Below, in pieces: positions 29,006 through 38,064 of a DNA stretch of 64,000 nucleotides. Position 1 is the stretch's first letter. Each line of letters opens with the position of its first letter. The stretch covers positions 483,501 to 547,500 of the forward strand of contig NZ_CP121113.1 in assembly GCF_029581395.1 (NCBI RefSeq). The letters are read 5' to 3'. The stretch comes from Roseinatronobacter sp. S2. GTDB taxonomy: Bacteria; Pseudomonadota; Alphaproteobacteria; Rhodobacterales; Rhodobacteraceae. The notes under the pieces were generated by a model. The model was not told where the DNA came from. It was given only the letters and a program-made list of their open reading frames with translations, and did no database searches. Position numbers and translations under genes: made by a program.

Positions 29006-29120
29006 CACCCCGTTTGTGTTCAAACTGATAGCTTTACAGATTATCCATCTGGTTTTGAACGCGATTTGCTGCTAGTTTCTGAACATAAGCTGCATCAAAG
29101 CAGCAATGGCAGGGGCAGAC

Positions 29121-30173
29121 ATGAAACGCGCAGCATCGTTGGTCGGGGTTTTTGCGCTCGACTGGAATTCAACAGAAACCGACGGCATTCCCGGACTGAA
29201 CCCGCAATGGTTGCGTGCAGGCTCATCATGGCGCTGGAGTGGGGATGTGCATTGCCTTGACGGGCGTGCAGATGTCTTGCGCCTTGGCCTTGCGCAGGGC
29301 GGGCTGGATATCCACGCCCGCGCGCGCCCTGTGGCTGCCCGGCTTGGTGGCAATTTTCCCCGGTTCGAAGACGCGGCGCCCCCGCCCACCGCCCCTGCGA
29401 TGGGATTCATGCTGACCGACGGCGTCTCTTTGTTCTGCGCGCGTATTGTTCAGGTGGCGGGGCGTTGGGTTGTCGTGTTTGCCGATGGCATGCCGCCAAA
29501 GGGGCAGGTCTTGTATGTGGTCGAAAACACCATTGAACTTGAAAGGCATGCAGCCGACGACACCGCGCAATCACAGCCGCAAGATGTCATTTGCTTTGCG
29601 GATGACACGCTGATTGCCACCCCGACAGGGCCGCGCCCCATCCACCAGTTACAGGCAGGCGATCTTGTTTTGACCCAGGATGACGGCCCGCAGCCGGTTA
29701 TCTGGACAGGAACCAGCCGTGTGTGCGGCATGGCGATGCGCCGCTATCCGCATCTGCGCCCGATCCGGTTGCGTGGCGGTGTGTTGGGCACTGCGCAGCC
29801 TGACGAAGAATTGCGCGTCTCGCCCGGGCATCGGCTGGTGATGCGCGGCGCGCGCGCGCGCGCGCTGTTCAATCTGGACGAAGTGTTGGTGCGCGCCCGT
29901 GATCTGCTGGATCATGACGGGGTGACACAGGACATGGCGCTGCACGGCGCAACCTATATGCATCTCTTGCTGGAACATCATCAGATCATCTTCGCCAACA
30001 ACGTGCCGACCGAAAGCTTCCACCCCGCCTTCGCCACGCCCGATCTGTTGCGCCCGCACCGCGCCAGCCTGCGGGCCGTTTTCGCCGGTTTGGACTATGA
30101 GGGCGCGGTAAGTTATGGTGAAACCGCGCGCCGCTATCTGGGCACGGCGGAAACTGCGCTGCTTGCCGCATAA
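29121..30173 (+). CDS. Hint (hedgehog/intein)-domain protein
   Basis: After an N-terminal region of about 160 residues, the protein has a Hint-type module (ICFADDTLIATPTGPRPIHQLQAGDLVLTQDD...), with SPGHRLVMRG and the LLLEHHQIIFANNVPTESFHP block typical of bacterial Hint_2 proteins. Such modules can self-cleave or transesterify. The usual nucleophilic Cys at the domain start is at VICFADDT. Rhodobacteraceae carry many paralogues, often linked to secreted or surface proteins, but no signal peptide or RTX repeat is seen here. Start at 29121 has AGGGG upstream; 29106 is an alternative. Confidence 0.82.
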   Translation: MKRAASLVGVFALDWNSTETDGIPGLNPQWLRAGSSWRWSGDVHCLDGRADVLRLGLAQGGLDIHARARPVAARLGGNFPRFEDAAPPPTAPAMGFMLTDGVSLFCARIVQVAGRWVVVFADGMPPKGQVLYVVENTIELERHAADDTAQSQPQDVICFADDTLIATPTGPRPIHQLQAGDLVLTQDDGPQPVIWTGTSRVCGMAMRRYPHLRPIRLRGGVLGTAQPDEELRVSPGHRLVMRGARARALFNLDEVLVRARDLLDHDGVTQDMALHGATYMHLLLEHHQIIFANNVPTESFHPAFATPDLLRPHRASLRAVFAGLDYEGAVSYGETARRYLGTAETALLAA

Positions 30174-30199
30174 GGGCAGCTGCGCGCCACCAATGGCAG

Positions 30200-30227
30200 T
30201 TGACACCCGCCCATGCGCCTGTATAAG
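30200..30227 (+). promoter_or_regulatory. Sigma-70-type promoter upstream of rpsD
   Basis: TTGACA at 30200-30205 and TATAAG at 30222-30227 are separated by 16 bp, giving a near-consensus promoter. It leaves an untranslated leader of about 130 bases before the rpsD GTG. Confidence 0.75.
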
Positions 30228-30364
30228 CGCGCATCCCCAAGTGACCGGCTTGCGGGTGCTCATTGGTGTTGGTGGCTCCCGCAAGGGACAGCCTGTCTCC
30301 CGCTCAGGGAAAGGACAACGCCCTTCACAGGCCCGTCAGGGCCGAATCTGGAAGGAGATCAGCC

Positions 30365-30985
30365 GTGACCAAACGCACGTCTGCCAAGTATAAAATCGAC
30401 CGCCGCATGGGCGAAAACATCTGGGGCCGCCCCAAAAGCCCTGTCAATCGCCGCGACTATGGCCCCGGCCAGCACGGCCAGCGCCGCAAAACCAAATTGT
30501 CCGATTTCGGCACCCAGCTGCGCGCCAAGCAAAAGCTCAAAGGCTATTATGGCGATCTGACCGAAAAGCAGTTCCGCCGCATCTATGCCGAAGCAGAACG
30601 CATCAAGGGCGATACCGGTGAAAACCTGATCGGCCTGCTGGAACGTCGTCTGGACGCCGTGATCTACCGCGCGAAATTCGTCCCGACCGTGTTTGCGGCA
30701 CGCCAGTTCGTCAATCATGGTCATGTCACCGTGAACGGCCAGCGGGTGAACATTCCCAGCTACCGGATCCGCGAAGGCGACGTGATCGCCATCCGCGACA
30801 AATCCAAGCAGCTTGCCATCGTTCTGGAAGCCGTTGCACTGGCCGAACGCGATGTCCCCGATTATCTGGAAGTCGACCATTCCAAAATGACTGCCACTTT
30901 CGTGCGCACCCCGTCCTTGGGTGATGTGCCGTATCCGGTCCAGATGGAACCGAACCTTGTGGTCGAATTCTACGCGAAGAACTGA
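30365..30985 (+). CDS. rpsD: 30S ribosomal protein S4
   Basis: S4 is a primary 16S rRNA-binding protein. The 206-residue sequence has the N-terminal S4 part ([21 protein letters not shown]) and the S4 RNA-binding domain ([42 protein letters not shown]). The start is a GTG preceded by AAGGAG; a frame open to 30263 is not part of the gene. It is transcribed alone, away from the main ribosomal operons, with its own promoter and terminator. An S4-autoregulated leader is possible but not evident. Confidence 0.97.
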   Translation: MTKRTSAKYKIDRRMGENIWGRPKSPVNRRDYGPGQHGQRRKTKLSDFGTQLRAKQKLKGYYGDLTEKQFRRIYAEAERIKGDTGENLIGLLERRLDAVIYRAKFVPTVFAARQFVNHGHVTVNGQRVNIPSYRIREGDVIAIRDKSKQLAIVLEAVALAERDVPDYLEVDHSKMTATFVRTPSLGDVPYPVQMEPNLVVEFYAKN

Positions 30986-31007
30986 TTTCTTCGCGACATC
31001 ACGCCCG

Positions 31008-31035
31008 AAAACCCCGCCCTTCCGGCGGGGTTTTT
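31008..31035 (+). terminator. Intrinsic terminator of rpsD
   Basis: A CCCCGCC/GGCGGGG hairpin with a short CTTCC-type loop is followed by TTTTT. It starts 23 bp after the rpsD stop. Confidence 0.92.
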
Positions 31036-31066
31036 CATTTGCGGGCATGACACCAAACGCGATCTC

Positions 31067-31173
31067 TAGAGCATATCACGTTCATTCACATTCACGAGAC
31101 ATACTCTAACTTATTGATTTTGCATGTTCGAGAAGCTCAAAACCGGTTCCCACTTTTGAGCAACATACTCTAG
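31067..31173 (+). repeat. ~107-bp palindromic interspersed repeat, copy 1
   Basis: This copy is about 95% identical to 45652-45757. It begins TAGAGCATATCACG and ends in ACTCTA, so the termini are inverted. Inside are AGCTCAAAACCGGTTCCCAC and TTTTGAGCAACA, a hairpin around CCGGTT. The AAGTGGGAACCGGTTTT block resembles widespread alphaproteobacterial palindromic (RIME/BIME-like) repeats. Confidence 0.92.
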
Positions 31174-31205
31174 CTTTCATTCTGGCTTAAATATCCACAG
31201 GGTTT

Positions 31206-31228
31206 CCAAAGGGGGCGTGCCCCCTTGG
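31206..31228 (-). terminator. Terminator-like hairpin downstream of dinB
   Basis: AAGGGGGC and GCCCCCTT arms form a strong stem 17 bp beyond the dinB stop on the minus strand. The T-run is weak. Confidence 0.55.
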
Positions 31229-31244
31229 CCTTTTGGGAATGGCT

Positions 31245-32498
31245 TCAGCGCAGGCTGCGCCCTTTGATCACGGCATCGGGGCCAAACCGTGCCCGCAACG
31301 CATCGATTGCACGTTCGGCGCGCGCGCGCCCTTCGGCGCCGGGGTCCAGCAGGTCGGGGCTGAACCCCGTACCGCTATCCGCACTCAGATCTGATATCCC
31401 CACCCCCAGCAGCCTGAACGGCCCGTTGGTCAATGCCTGTGCCAGCAGTGGCTGCGCCGTGCGGTAAATCACATCAGCCAGATATGTCGGGCCGCGCAAA
31501 CTGGTGCGCCGCGTCAATATCCGGTGGTCGGCGCGCTTCAGCTTCAGCGTGACCACCACACCTGCCAGCCCCTTGGCCTTGGCACGGCTGGCAACCTGAT
31601 CCGACAGTCGCCACAAATGCCCCTCCAATACGTCCAAATCCGTCAGGTCGGTGTCAAATGTGGTTTCCTTGGAAATGGATTTCACCGACGGATCGCGGCT
31701 GACAGGGCGCGTGTCCTGTCCCCGTGCCAGATGCCACAGCCGCAGCCCCATCGCCCCGAACCGTGCCACCAGATCAGACTGGTCCCACCGCAGCAGGTCG
31801 TCAATCGTGGCAATCCCTGCCTGCGCCAGTTGCGCCCGCGTGGCCGTTCCCACGCCCCAGATCATGCCCACGGGTTTGCCGCGCAAAAAGTTTTCCGTGC
31901 CAGCGCGCGAAATCACGGCAAACCCGCGCGGCTTGTCCAGATCGGACGCGATCTTGGCCAGAAACTTGTTATGCGACAATCCGACAGACCCTGACAACCG
32001 CAACTCCTGTTCCATCCGGCGGATCAGGCGCGCAAGCGACACGGCAGGTGGCGCGCCGTGCAGGCGTGTTGTGCCGGTCAGGTCAAGAAAGGCCTCGTCC
32101 AGCGACAGCGGCTCGATGGCGGGTGTCAGGTCTTCCATCATGGCGCGTATTTCACGCGATGCGGCGGCATAGGCGTCAAACCGGGGTTTCACGACAACCG
32201 CTTCGGGGCAAAGCTGCAATGCTTTGAACATGGGCATCGCCGATCGCACGCCGTGAATGCGCGCAATGTAGCAGGCCGTCGTGACCACCCCGCGATGACC
32301 GCCGCCCACGATCACGGGTTTGTCCTTCAACTCGGGGTTGTCGCGTTTTTCAACACTGGCATAAAACGCATCGCAATCCATATGTGCGATGCTCAGATCC
32401 AGCAATTCCGGGTCCGCCACTACGCGCGGCGAATGGCAGGCCGGACAACGCGGGCCTGCATCAAAACGGGTCAGACAATCACGGCATAGCGCAGGCAT
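31245..32498 (-). CDS. dinB: DNA polymerase IV with N-terminal zinc-ribbon-like extension
   Basis: This Y-family translesion polymerase shows the catalytic acidic residues in HMDCDAFYASVE and SLDEAFLDLT. The steric-gate region and little-finger domain (KSISKETTFDTD) follow. The first 25 residues carry two CxxC pairs (CRDC and CPAC), suggesting a small zinc ribbon ahead of the palm domain. That extension is not in E. coli DinB. At 417 residues it is otherwise normal. No SOS box is obvious upstream, and the divergent/adjacent genes offer no clue. Confidence 0.93.
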   Translation of the reverse strand: MPALCRDCLTRFDAGPRCPACHSPRVVADPELLDLSIAHMDCDAFYASVEKRDNPELKDKPVIVGGGHRGVVTTACYIARIHGVRSAMPMFKALQLCPEAVVVKPRFDAYAAASREIRAMMEDLTPAIEPLSLDEAFLDLTGTTRLHGAPPAVSLARLIRRMEQELRLSGSVGLSHNKFLAKIASDLDKPRGFAVISRAGTENFLRGKPVGMIWGVGTATRAQLAQAGIATIDDLLRWDQSDLVARFGAMGLRLWHLARGQDTRPVSRDPSVKSISKETTFDTDLTDLDVLEGHLWRLSDQVASRAKAKGLAGVVVTLKLKRADHRILTRRTSLRGPTYLADVIYRTAQPLLAQALTNGPFRLLGVGISDLSADSGTGFSPDLLDPGAEGRARAERAIDALRARFGPDAVIKGRSLR

Positions 32499-32539
32499 GA
32501 CCCGTTATAGCGCAGGACATGCGCACAAGGCCATGACCT

Positions 32540-34531
32540 TCATGGATGCGCGATTTCGCAATCCATTCCGCGTGCCGACAGGCGCAGGCAGGCGCGTTCC
32601 GCTTCGGCTGCGGTCAGGCCCGCGAAACTGGCCTCGAACCGGCCACTGGTCTGGCGAATGCGGCTGATACCGTTGCCAAGGGCTGCGGCCTCGGCCATTT
32701 TCACGGTGATGATGCCACGTTCGGCGGCGTTGCGCGATGTGAATTCCCCAAGGGACACACCCCAAAGCCGCCCGCCATCGGACGTGGACACGCGGCTGAC
32801 AATTTCAGGGGTGGCGGCTGCGCTGGCTTCGCTGACTGCGGCTGTCGCAAGGGCCTGCGTATCGCGGTCGGGCTGTGCCCCCGAACTTGTCAGGATGATC
32901 GAGGGGCGCGGCGCAGGTTTCGCGGGTTGTGCGGTGCTGCCGGCCTCGGGTGTGATATTCAGGGCATCCTGGGCCATGATCTGGCCCGCGCCATCGGGTG
33001 ACGGGGCATAAAGCCCGGCAATATCAAACTGGGAATCTTCCGTGGCGAATTCGGTCAGCAACACGCTTTCTGATGCTCCGATCCAGATCGTTTCGGGCGC
33101 TGCGGTGTCGGTTTCACCGTCGTCCGCCTGTGCCTGATCGGCCTGTGCCAGTTGTCGGTCCGCTGCATCAGTTTCGACGCCGGTGTCCGGACGGGCCGGT
33201 GGCGCATCGACGAAGTCCATGTCCGCGTCGGGGATGGGCGGGTCAGCCTGATCCAGCGCTGCCAGATCATCGATATGCGCAATGCTGAACCCGGCCGCCT
33301 GCGCTGCTGCAAAATCCGGGGCTTCAGCTTGTGCCGCAGCCAGATCGCCGGTCGCGCCGAATTCTTCGGGGCGGGCGGGGGGCGTGACTGTCGGGGTGTC
33401 GGGTGCCAGTTCTGCCAGCGCTATTGCGGTGCTGTCTTCATCAGGGGTGGATTGCGCGGCTTCGGCAGGTGTGGCAACCGCAATCTGGGATACAGCCGCT
33501 TCCACCCCGTCACGCAAGGCAATCAGCATATCCGGCGCAGGTTCGCTTACAGGGCGGGCCGGTGGGCGCGGGCTTGTGCGCACGGCGGTTTGCAGCCGGA
33601 TCGTGCGCGCCGATGCGGGTCTGTCGCCGCTGCTTTCGGGTGCCTGGGCAACGGCAACCGCGCCGCGGCCACGATAGCCCGGTGTAGCAGGCGCGCGGGT
33701 GGCGACGCGGGCCCCTGCGCGGTTGAACCCGATATCCAGCAATTCCGCGACATGGGCATTGCGCGCAGCCGTTGACGACCCGCCAAACATTGTAGCGATG
33801 ATATGCTTGCCGCCGCGTTCCGCAGATGCGGTCAGGTTGAACCCCGCCGCACGGGTGTATCCTGTCTTGATTCCGTTCGCGCCTGAATAGGCATCCAGAA
33901 AGCGCCGGTTCGTGTTGGGCACGGTGCCTACGCCTGCATGATCGCTGCGGCGCGAGAAGATGTTGAAGTATTGCGGATAGTCAAAATACAGCTGGCGGCC
34001 CAGAATGGTCATGTCGCGCGCGGTTGATACATGGCCCGCCTGCGTCAGCCCGTGGGGGTTTCTGAATGTGGTGTTGGACATGCCCATGGCGCGCGCCGTG
34101 GCTGTCATACGGTCGGCGAATGCCTCGACCGAACCGGAAATTCCTTCGGCAATGACCACAGCAGCATCATTGGCGGACCGTAAGGCGGCGGCGCGGATCA
34201 GGTGGCGCAGGGAAATTTTCTGCCCTTCGCGCAAGCCCAGACACACACAGGTCTGTTGCGTTGCGCGGCGGCTGGTGGTGAACATTGTGTCCAGCGTGAC
34301 TTCGCCATGTTTCACGGCCTCGAAGGCAATATACAGCGTCATCATCTTGGTCAGGGATGCGGGGTGCAGTTTCGTGTCATGATTGCGCGCAAAAATAACT
34401 TCGCCGTTGCGTGCATCCATCACCATCGCGGCATAAGGGGCGGCAAGCGCGGGGGCTGCGACCAAATAGCCGATCAGTAAGATGGAACATACCAAAACGT
34501 GACGGTATATCCGCCCGAATCGTGCCTGCAT
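32540..34531 (-). CDS. D-alanyl-D-alanine carboxypeptidase with C-terminal SPOR domain
   Basis: A periplasmic class-A-type PBP (S11 family) of 663 residues. It begins with a signal peptide (VLVCSILLIGYLVAAPALA). The three active-site motifs are SLTK (after LHPA), SAN (ALRSANDAA) and KTG (NGIKTGYTR). An Ala/Pro/Asp-rich linker of about 300 residues follows. The last ~80 residues (LWGVSLGEFTSRNAAERGI...) are a SPOR peptidoglycan-binding domain. The linker is much longer than in classical DacA. The SPOR domain suggests targeting to denuded glycan at the division septum. Confidence 0.92.
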   Translation of the reverse strand: MQARFGRIYRHVLVCSILLIGYLVAAPALAAPYAAMVMDARNGEVIFARNHDTKLHPASLTKMMTLYIAFEAVKHGEVTLDTMFTTSRRATQQTCVCLGLREGQKISLRHLIRAAALRSANDAAVVIAEGISGSVEAFADRMTATARAMGMSNTTFRNPHGLTQAGHVSTARDMTILGRQLYFDYPQYFNIFSRRSDHAGVGTVPNTNRRFLDAYSGANGIKTGYTRAAGFNLTASAERGGKHIIATMFGGSSTAARNAHVAELLDIGFNRAGARVATRAPATPGYRGRGAVAVAQAPESSGDRPASARTIRLQTAVRTSPRPPARPVSEPAPDMLIALRDGVEAAVSQIAVATPAEAAQSTPDEDSTAIALAELAPDTPTVTPPARPEEFGATGDLAAAQAEAPDFAAAQAAGFSIAHIDDLAALDQADPPIPDADMDFVDAPPARPDTGVETDAADRQLAQADQAQADDGETDTAAPETIWIGASESVLLTEFATEDSQFDIAGLYAPSPDGAGQIMAQDALNITPEAGSTAQPAKPAPRPSIILTSSGAQPDRDTQALATAAVSEASAAATPEIVSRVSTSDGGRLWGVSLGEFTSRNAAERGIITVKMAEAAALGNGISRIRQTSGRFEASFAGLTAAEAERACLRLSARGMDCEIAHP

Positions 34532-34734
34532 CCGTTTGCCTTTGTTTTTTGCCGCGATTTTTTTGCGGTCTAACTGCTCAACTTCTATGGTAGCACGATG
34601 TTGCTTTTCAGAAAAGTATGAAATTTCAATAGGTTTTTACATATACTTAATCTTGCCGAAGGGCAGGTCTTGTGGTGTGCGCGTCGCGGTGCACCAGATT
34701 TCGACGACAGGTTTCAATTCAGGGTTGATCGCTG

Positions 34735-35438
34735 TCAACTTCCGTCGATCCAGCCCACCAGATCGGGCAGTGCGCCAATGCTGGACAAGCTGCGATAACG
34801 TGGATGTGTCAGGGGCGGATCGGCATATTCAATTTCCCAGACCAGACCATGCGGGACATAGCCCCCCAGCCCCCGGCAAGAATGGGCGGTATGACATCGG
34901 ACCGCATGGAATTTCCCACCATCAGCGCGGCTTCGGCCCCGTCCCCGTGGCGGGCGAAAATCCGGGCATAGGCCTGCGGGGTTTTGTTGGACACAATCTC
35001 GACTGCGTCAAACATCTCGCCCAGCCCTGATTGCGCCAGTTTGCGTTCCTGATCCAGCAAGTCGCCCTTGGTAATCAGCACCAGCTTATGCGAAGGTGCA
35101 AGTGCGGCAATCGTGGCCTCGACTTCGGGCAGCAGTTCGATAGGATGGCGCAGCATGTCCTGTCCGGCGGCCAGCAGTTGCGCAATGACAGATGCGGGGA
35201 CGCGTTCTTCTGTCACCTCTATCGCGGTTTCGATCATCGACAGGACAAAACCCTTGATCCCGAAGCCGTATTGCCCAAGGTTACGGCGCTCTGCATCCAG
35301 CAGGCGGGTCATCAGGGTGTGCTTGTCGGTGTAATCTGCCAGAAGGTTTGCAAAATGCTCCTGTGTCAGCCGAAAGAAGCGTTCATTGTGCCACAATGTG
35401 TCATCTGCATCGAAACCAAGTGTTGTGATACGGGTCAT
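34735..35438 (-). pseudogene. HAD-superfamily hydrolase with a 1-bp frameshift
   Basis: The frame from 35438 encodes a HAD phosphatase: motif I (LGFDADDTLWHN), LITKGD, Lys in VSNKTPQ and motif IV (MVGNSMRSDV). It breaks after GGWG, and the ORF ends early at about 34809. The expected continuation (YVPHGLVWEIEYADPP...LTHPRYRSLSSIGALP) is found in the neighbouring frame and ends with a TGA at 34735-34737. The shift lies in a run of six C at 34862-34867, where one base appears to be missing. This could be a real mutation, slippage-prone switching or a sequence error. Confidence 0.85.
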
Positions 35439-35554
35439 CTGGTCCTGTCTGCGGCTTCGGGGCTTTTCTGTGGCCTCAGTTGCGTTATATTACGCAGTAA
35501 TCGCGCCATCCAGCACTGAAAAGGCCAAAACCCCGAATGCAGCATGTTCCGACC

Positions 35555-35881
35555 ATGACAGACAATGATGAACCGAATGGACCGGACAAAGACGGTGCCG
35601 TGGTTACCAAGACACGCACCCGAACCCAGCGCCCGCCCATGTACAAGGTCATGCTGCTGAATGATGACTTCACGCCAATGGAATTTGTTGTGCATGTGCT
35701 GGAACGCTTTTTTGGCATGTCGCATGCCATGGCGTTCGACATCATGCTGACGGTGCATAAGAAAGGGGTGGCCGTCGTGGGCGTCTTCTCATATGAGGTG
35801 GCGGAAACCAAGGTTGCGCAGGTCATGGATTTTGCGCGCCGTCATCAACACCCGCTGCAATGCACGCTGGAAAAGGAATAG
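35555..35881 (+). CDS. clpS: ATP-dependent Clp protease adaptor ClpS
   Basis: ClpS delivers N-degron substrates to ClpA-ClpP. The conserved core [27 protein letters not shown], the [21 protein letters not shown] segment and the His in HQHPLQ are present. At about 108 residues it is full length. I chose the ATG at 35555; 35537 is also possible. No clpA follows; instead an RNA methyltransferase gene starts 14 bp later. Confidence 0.95.
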   Translation: MTDNDEPNGPDKDGAVVTKTRTRTQRPPMYKVMLLNDDFTPMEFVVHVLERFFGMSHAMAFDIMLTVHKKGVAVVGVFSYEVAETKVAQVMDFARRHQHPLQCTLEKE

Positions 35882-35894
35882 GCGCCGCGCGCCC

Positions 35895-36965
35895 ATGACA
35901 TATACCCCCCCTGTCCTTGCCGCTGATCCGGCCCCGCGCCATGCGCGCCTGACCCTTGCCATGGCCGAAGGTCTGGTGCTGCCTGACAGGCCGGTTGCTG
36001 TGCTGCGCCCGCGCGCGGGCGAACGGTTTGACCCGCTGGAGATGTCCCGCCTGCACATGGCGCAGGGTTTCCGCCCCGACCATGATGCGCTTGTGGCTGC
36101 TGGCTATGATGTGGCGGTTGCCGCGCGCCCTGCGCCTGCCGCTCTGGTCTGCCTGCCACGGTCCAAGGCCGAAGCCTTCGGGCTGATTGCGCAGGCGGCT
36201 GGCCAGCTTGGCGCGGAACTGGTGCTTGTGGACGGGCAGAAAACCGATGGCATTGATTCGGTGTTCAAAGCGCTGCGCGCGCGTGTGGATGTTTCCGGCG
36301 TGGTGTCAAAGGCGCATGGAAAATTGTTTTGGTTCGACCCGCGCGGCGTGGACCTGTCCGATCTGGAATTCCGCCCAATCACTGTTTCCGATGCCGCTCT
36401 GGGGCAGTTCCAGACAGTGGCGGGGGTGTTTTCGGCTGACGGCGTTGACCCCGCATCGCAGATGCTGGCGCAGGCGCTGCCCGATGAGTTGCCCGCAACG
36501 CTGGCGGATTTGGGCGCGGGATGGGGTTATCTGTCTGCGGCGGCCCTGTCGCGCATGGGTGTGCAGACCCTGCACCTGATAGAAGCGGATACTACAGCGC
36601 TGGATCTGGCGCGGCGCAACATCACCGACGCGCGTGCGCAATTTCACTGGGCCGATGCGACACAGATTGCGCTGCCGGGGCGTGTGGATGGTGTGGTGAT
36701 GAACCCGCCCTTTCACACAGGCCGCATTGCGCAGCCGGAACTGGGATTGGCGTTTATTGCAGCAGCCGCGCGCATTCTTGCCCCGCGCGGGCGGTTGTGG
36801 ATGGTTGCGAATCGGCATTTGCCTTATGAAGGGGCGTTGGCGGCTGCGTTCATGCAGGTCGAGATTGTGGTGGAAAACGGCGCGTTCCGTGTCTGGCAGG
36901 CAACCGCACCAAAGCGCACCGGCGCAGGCAAGGGCGCGGGCATTGTAACCCGCCGCCGACGTTAA
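35895..36965 (+). CDS. RsmC/RlmG-like rRNA guanine-N2 methyltransferase
   Basis: The 356-residue protein has the duplicated methyltransferase architecture of RsmC/RlmG: a degenerate N-terminal half and an active C-terminal Rossmann half. The SAM-binding motif (LADLGAGWGYLSAAAL) and the catalytic NPPF (VVMNPPFHTGR) are intact. Members methylate G1207 of 16S or G1835 of 23S rRNA; which one applies cannot be decided here. The ATG is 14 bp after clpS, implying co-transcription. Confidence 0.88.
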   Translation: MTYTPPVLAADPAPRHARLTLAMAEGLVLPDRPVAVLRPRAGERFDPLEMSRLHMAQGFRPDHDALVAAGYDVAVAARPAPAALVCLPRSKAEAFGLIAQAAGQLGAELVLVDGQKTDGIDSVFKALRARVDVSGVVSKAHGKLFWFDPRGVDLSDLEFRPITVSDAALGQFQTVAGVFSADGVDPASQMLAQALPDELPATLADLGAGWGYLSAAALSRMGVQTLHLIEADTTALDLARRNITDARAQFHWADATQIALPGRVDGVVMNPPFHTGRIAQPELGLAFIAAAARILAPRGRLWMVANRHLPYEGALAAAFMQVEIVVENGAFRVWQATAPKRTGAGKGAGIVTRRRR

Positions 36966-36979
36966 CAAAGGCACATAGT

Positions 36980-37801
36980 ATGAGCTATTCCATCGCGGGC
37001 AAGACAGCAATCATCACCGGCGCAGCCAATGGCGTGGGGCTGGCAATTGCACATCATTTCGTGGGGCAGGGGGCACGCGTTGTTCTGGCCGACCGTGATG
37101 AAGTCAAACTGAAAGCCGAAATCGCCAAGATGTCGGGGTCGGATGAGCACGCGATTTTCTTTGCGGGGGATTTGCGCGAGCGCCTGACGCTGGCCAACCT
37201 GATTTCGGCCACGGTCGATGCGTTCGACAAGGTGGATATTCTGGTCAATGCAACACGCCAATGCGCCCCTTCCGACCCGCTGGACGACCAAAGCGACGCG
37301 GTCGAGCAATCCTTGCAGCAGAATCTTCTGGCCAGCCTGAAACTTAGCCAACTGGTCGCAAAGCGCATGTTGACCCAGGCCGAAGCCGATGACGGGGCCG
37401 CAGGCAGCGGGCGCCACGCGATAGGGTCCATCATCAACCTGTCATCCATTGCTGCGCGCCGTTCACAGCCGGAACTGATGGCCTATTCGATTGCCAGCGC
37501 GGCACTGGACCAGATGACACGCGCCATGGCGGTTGCCTTGGCCGGCAAGCGTATTCGCGTGAACGGTGTTGCCCTTGGCAGTGTCATGAGTGCGCATCTG
37601 AAAGAGATGATGAACGCCAATGAAGATTATCGCGAACGGATTGTGCAGCAAACCCCGATGCGGCGTATCGGTGCCGCATCCGAGGCGGCAGAGGCCGTGC
37701 AGTTCCTTGCATCCGACGCGGCCGCCTTCATGACCGGCCAGATCATTACGATTGATGGCGGGCGCACGCTGATGGACCCGGTTTCGGTTCCCGCACATTG
37801 A
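36980..37801 (+). CDS. SDR-family oxidoreductase lacking the catalytic Lys
   Basis: The 273-residue classical SDR has a TGAANGVG cofactor motif, an NAT sequence at the NNAG position, INLSS with the catalytic Ser, and a Tyr in MAYSIASAALDQM. The canonical YxxxK is YxxxS here, so the catalytic Lys is missing. The C-terminal FMTGQIITIDGG is standard. It may be an impaired or repurposed SDR. It follows the methyltransferase gene by 14 bp. Confidence 0.85.
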   Translation: MSYSIAGKTAIITGAANGVGLAIAHHFVGQGARVVLADRDEVKLKAEIAKMSGSDEHAIFFAGDLRERLTLANLISATVDAFDKVDILVNATRQCAPSDPLDDQSDAVEQSLQQNLLASLKLSQLVAKRMLTQAEADDGAAGSGRHAIGSIINLSSIAARRSQPELMAYSIASAALDQMTRAMAVALAGKRIRVNGVALGSVMSAHLKEMMNANEDYRERIVQQTPMRRIGAASEAAEAVQFLASDAAAFMTGQIITIDGGRTLMDPVSVPAH

Positions 37802-37856
37802 CGAAAGTCCTGTGCCAGCGCCCATTGGTGGCGCTTTCTGGTCCTTTTGCGGTCAT

Positions 37857-38046
37857 TCGCGCTTGGATAAAGCCCGCGCCAGCGGTGGGCCGGGGGCTGC
37901 CGATCCGACATTGGTAAAGTTCACTTTATGTCGGCTGCATACTTCCAAGATCAAAGGCTTGGACTACCATCAGCCAAATCGGCAGGCCGCGGGACGGCCC
38001 ACCGATGGTGCGGCGGCCTGCGGCCTTGATTCCGCACCTTTGGGTG
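37857..38046 (+). repeat. ~190-bp interspersed repeat, copy B
   Basis: The copy matches 45800-45990 directly and 16561-16752 in reverse. It contains a short palindrome TAAAGT-TC-ACTTTA in its middle and GC-rich outer arms that can pair. It fills most of the gap between the SDR gene and the lipoprotein gene. Confidence 0.9.
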
Positions 38047-38064
38047 TCCCCGTCAGGCCAAATG

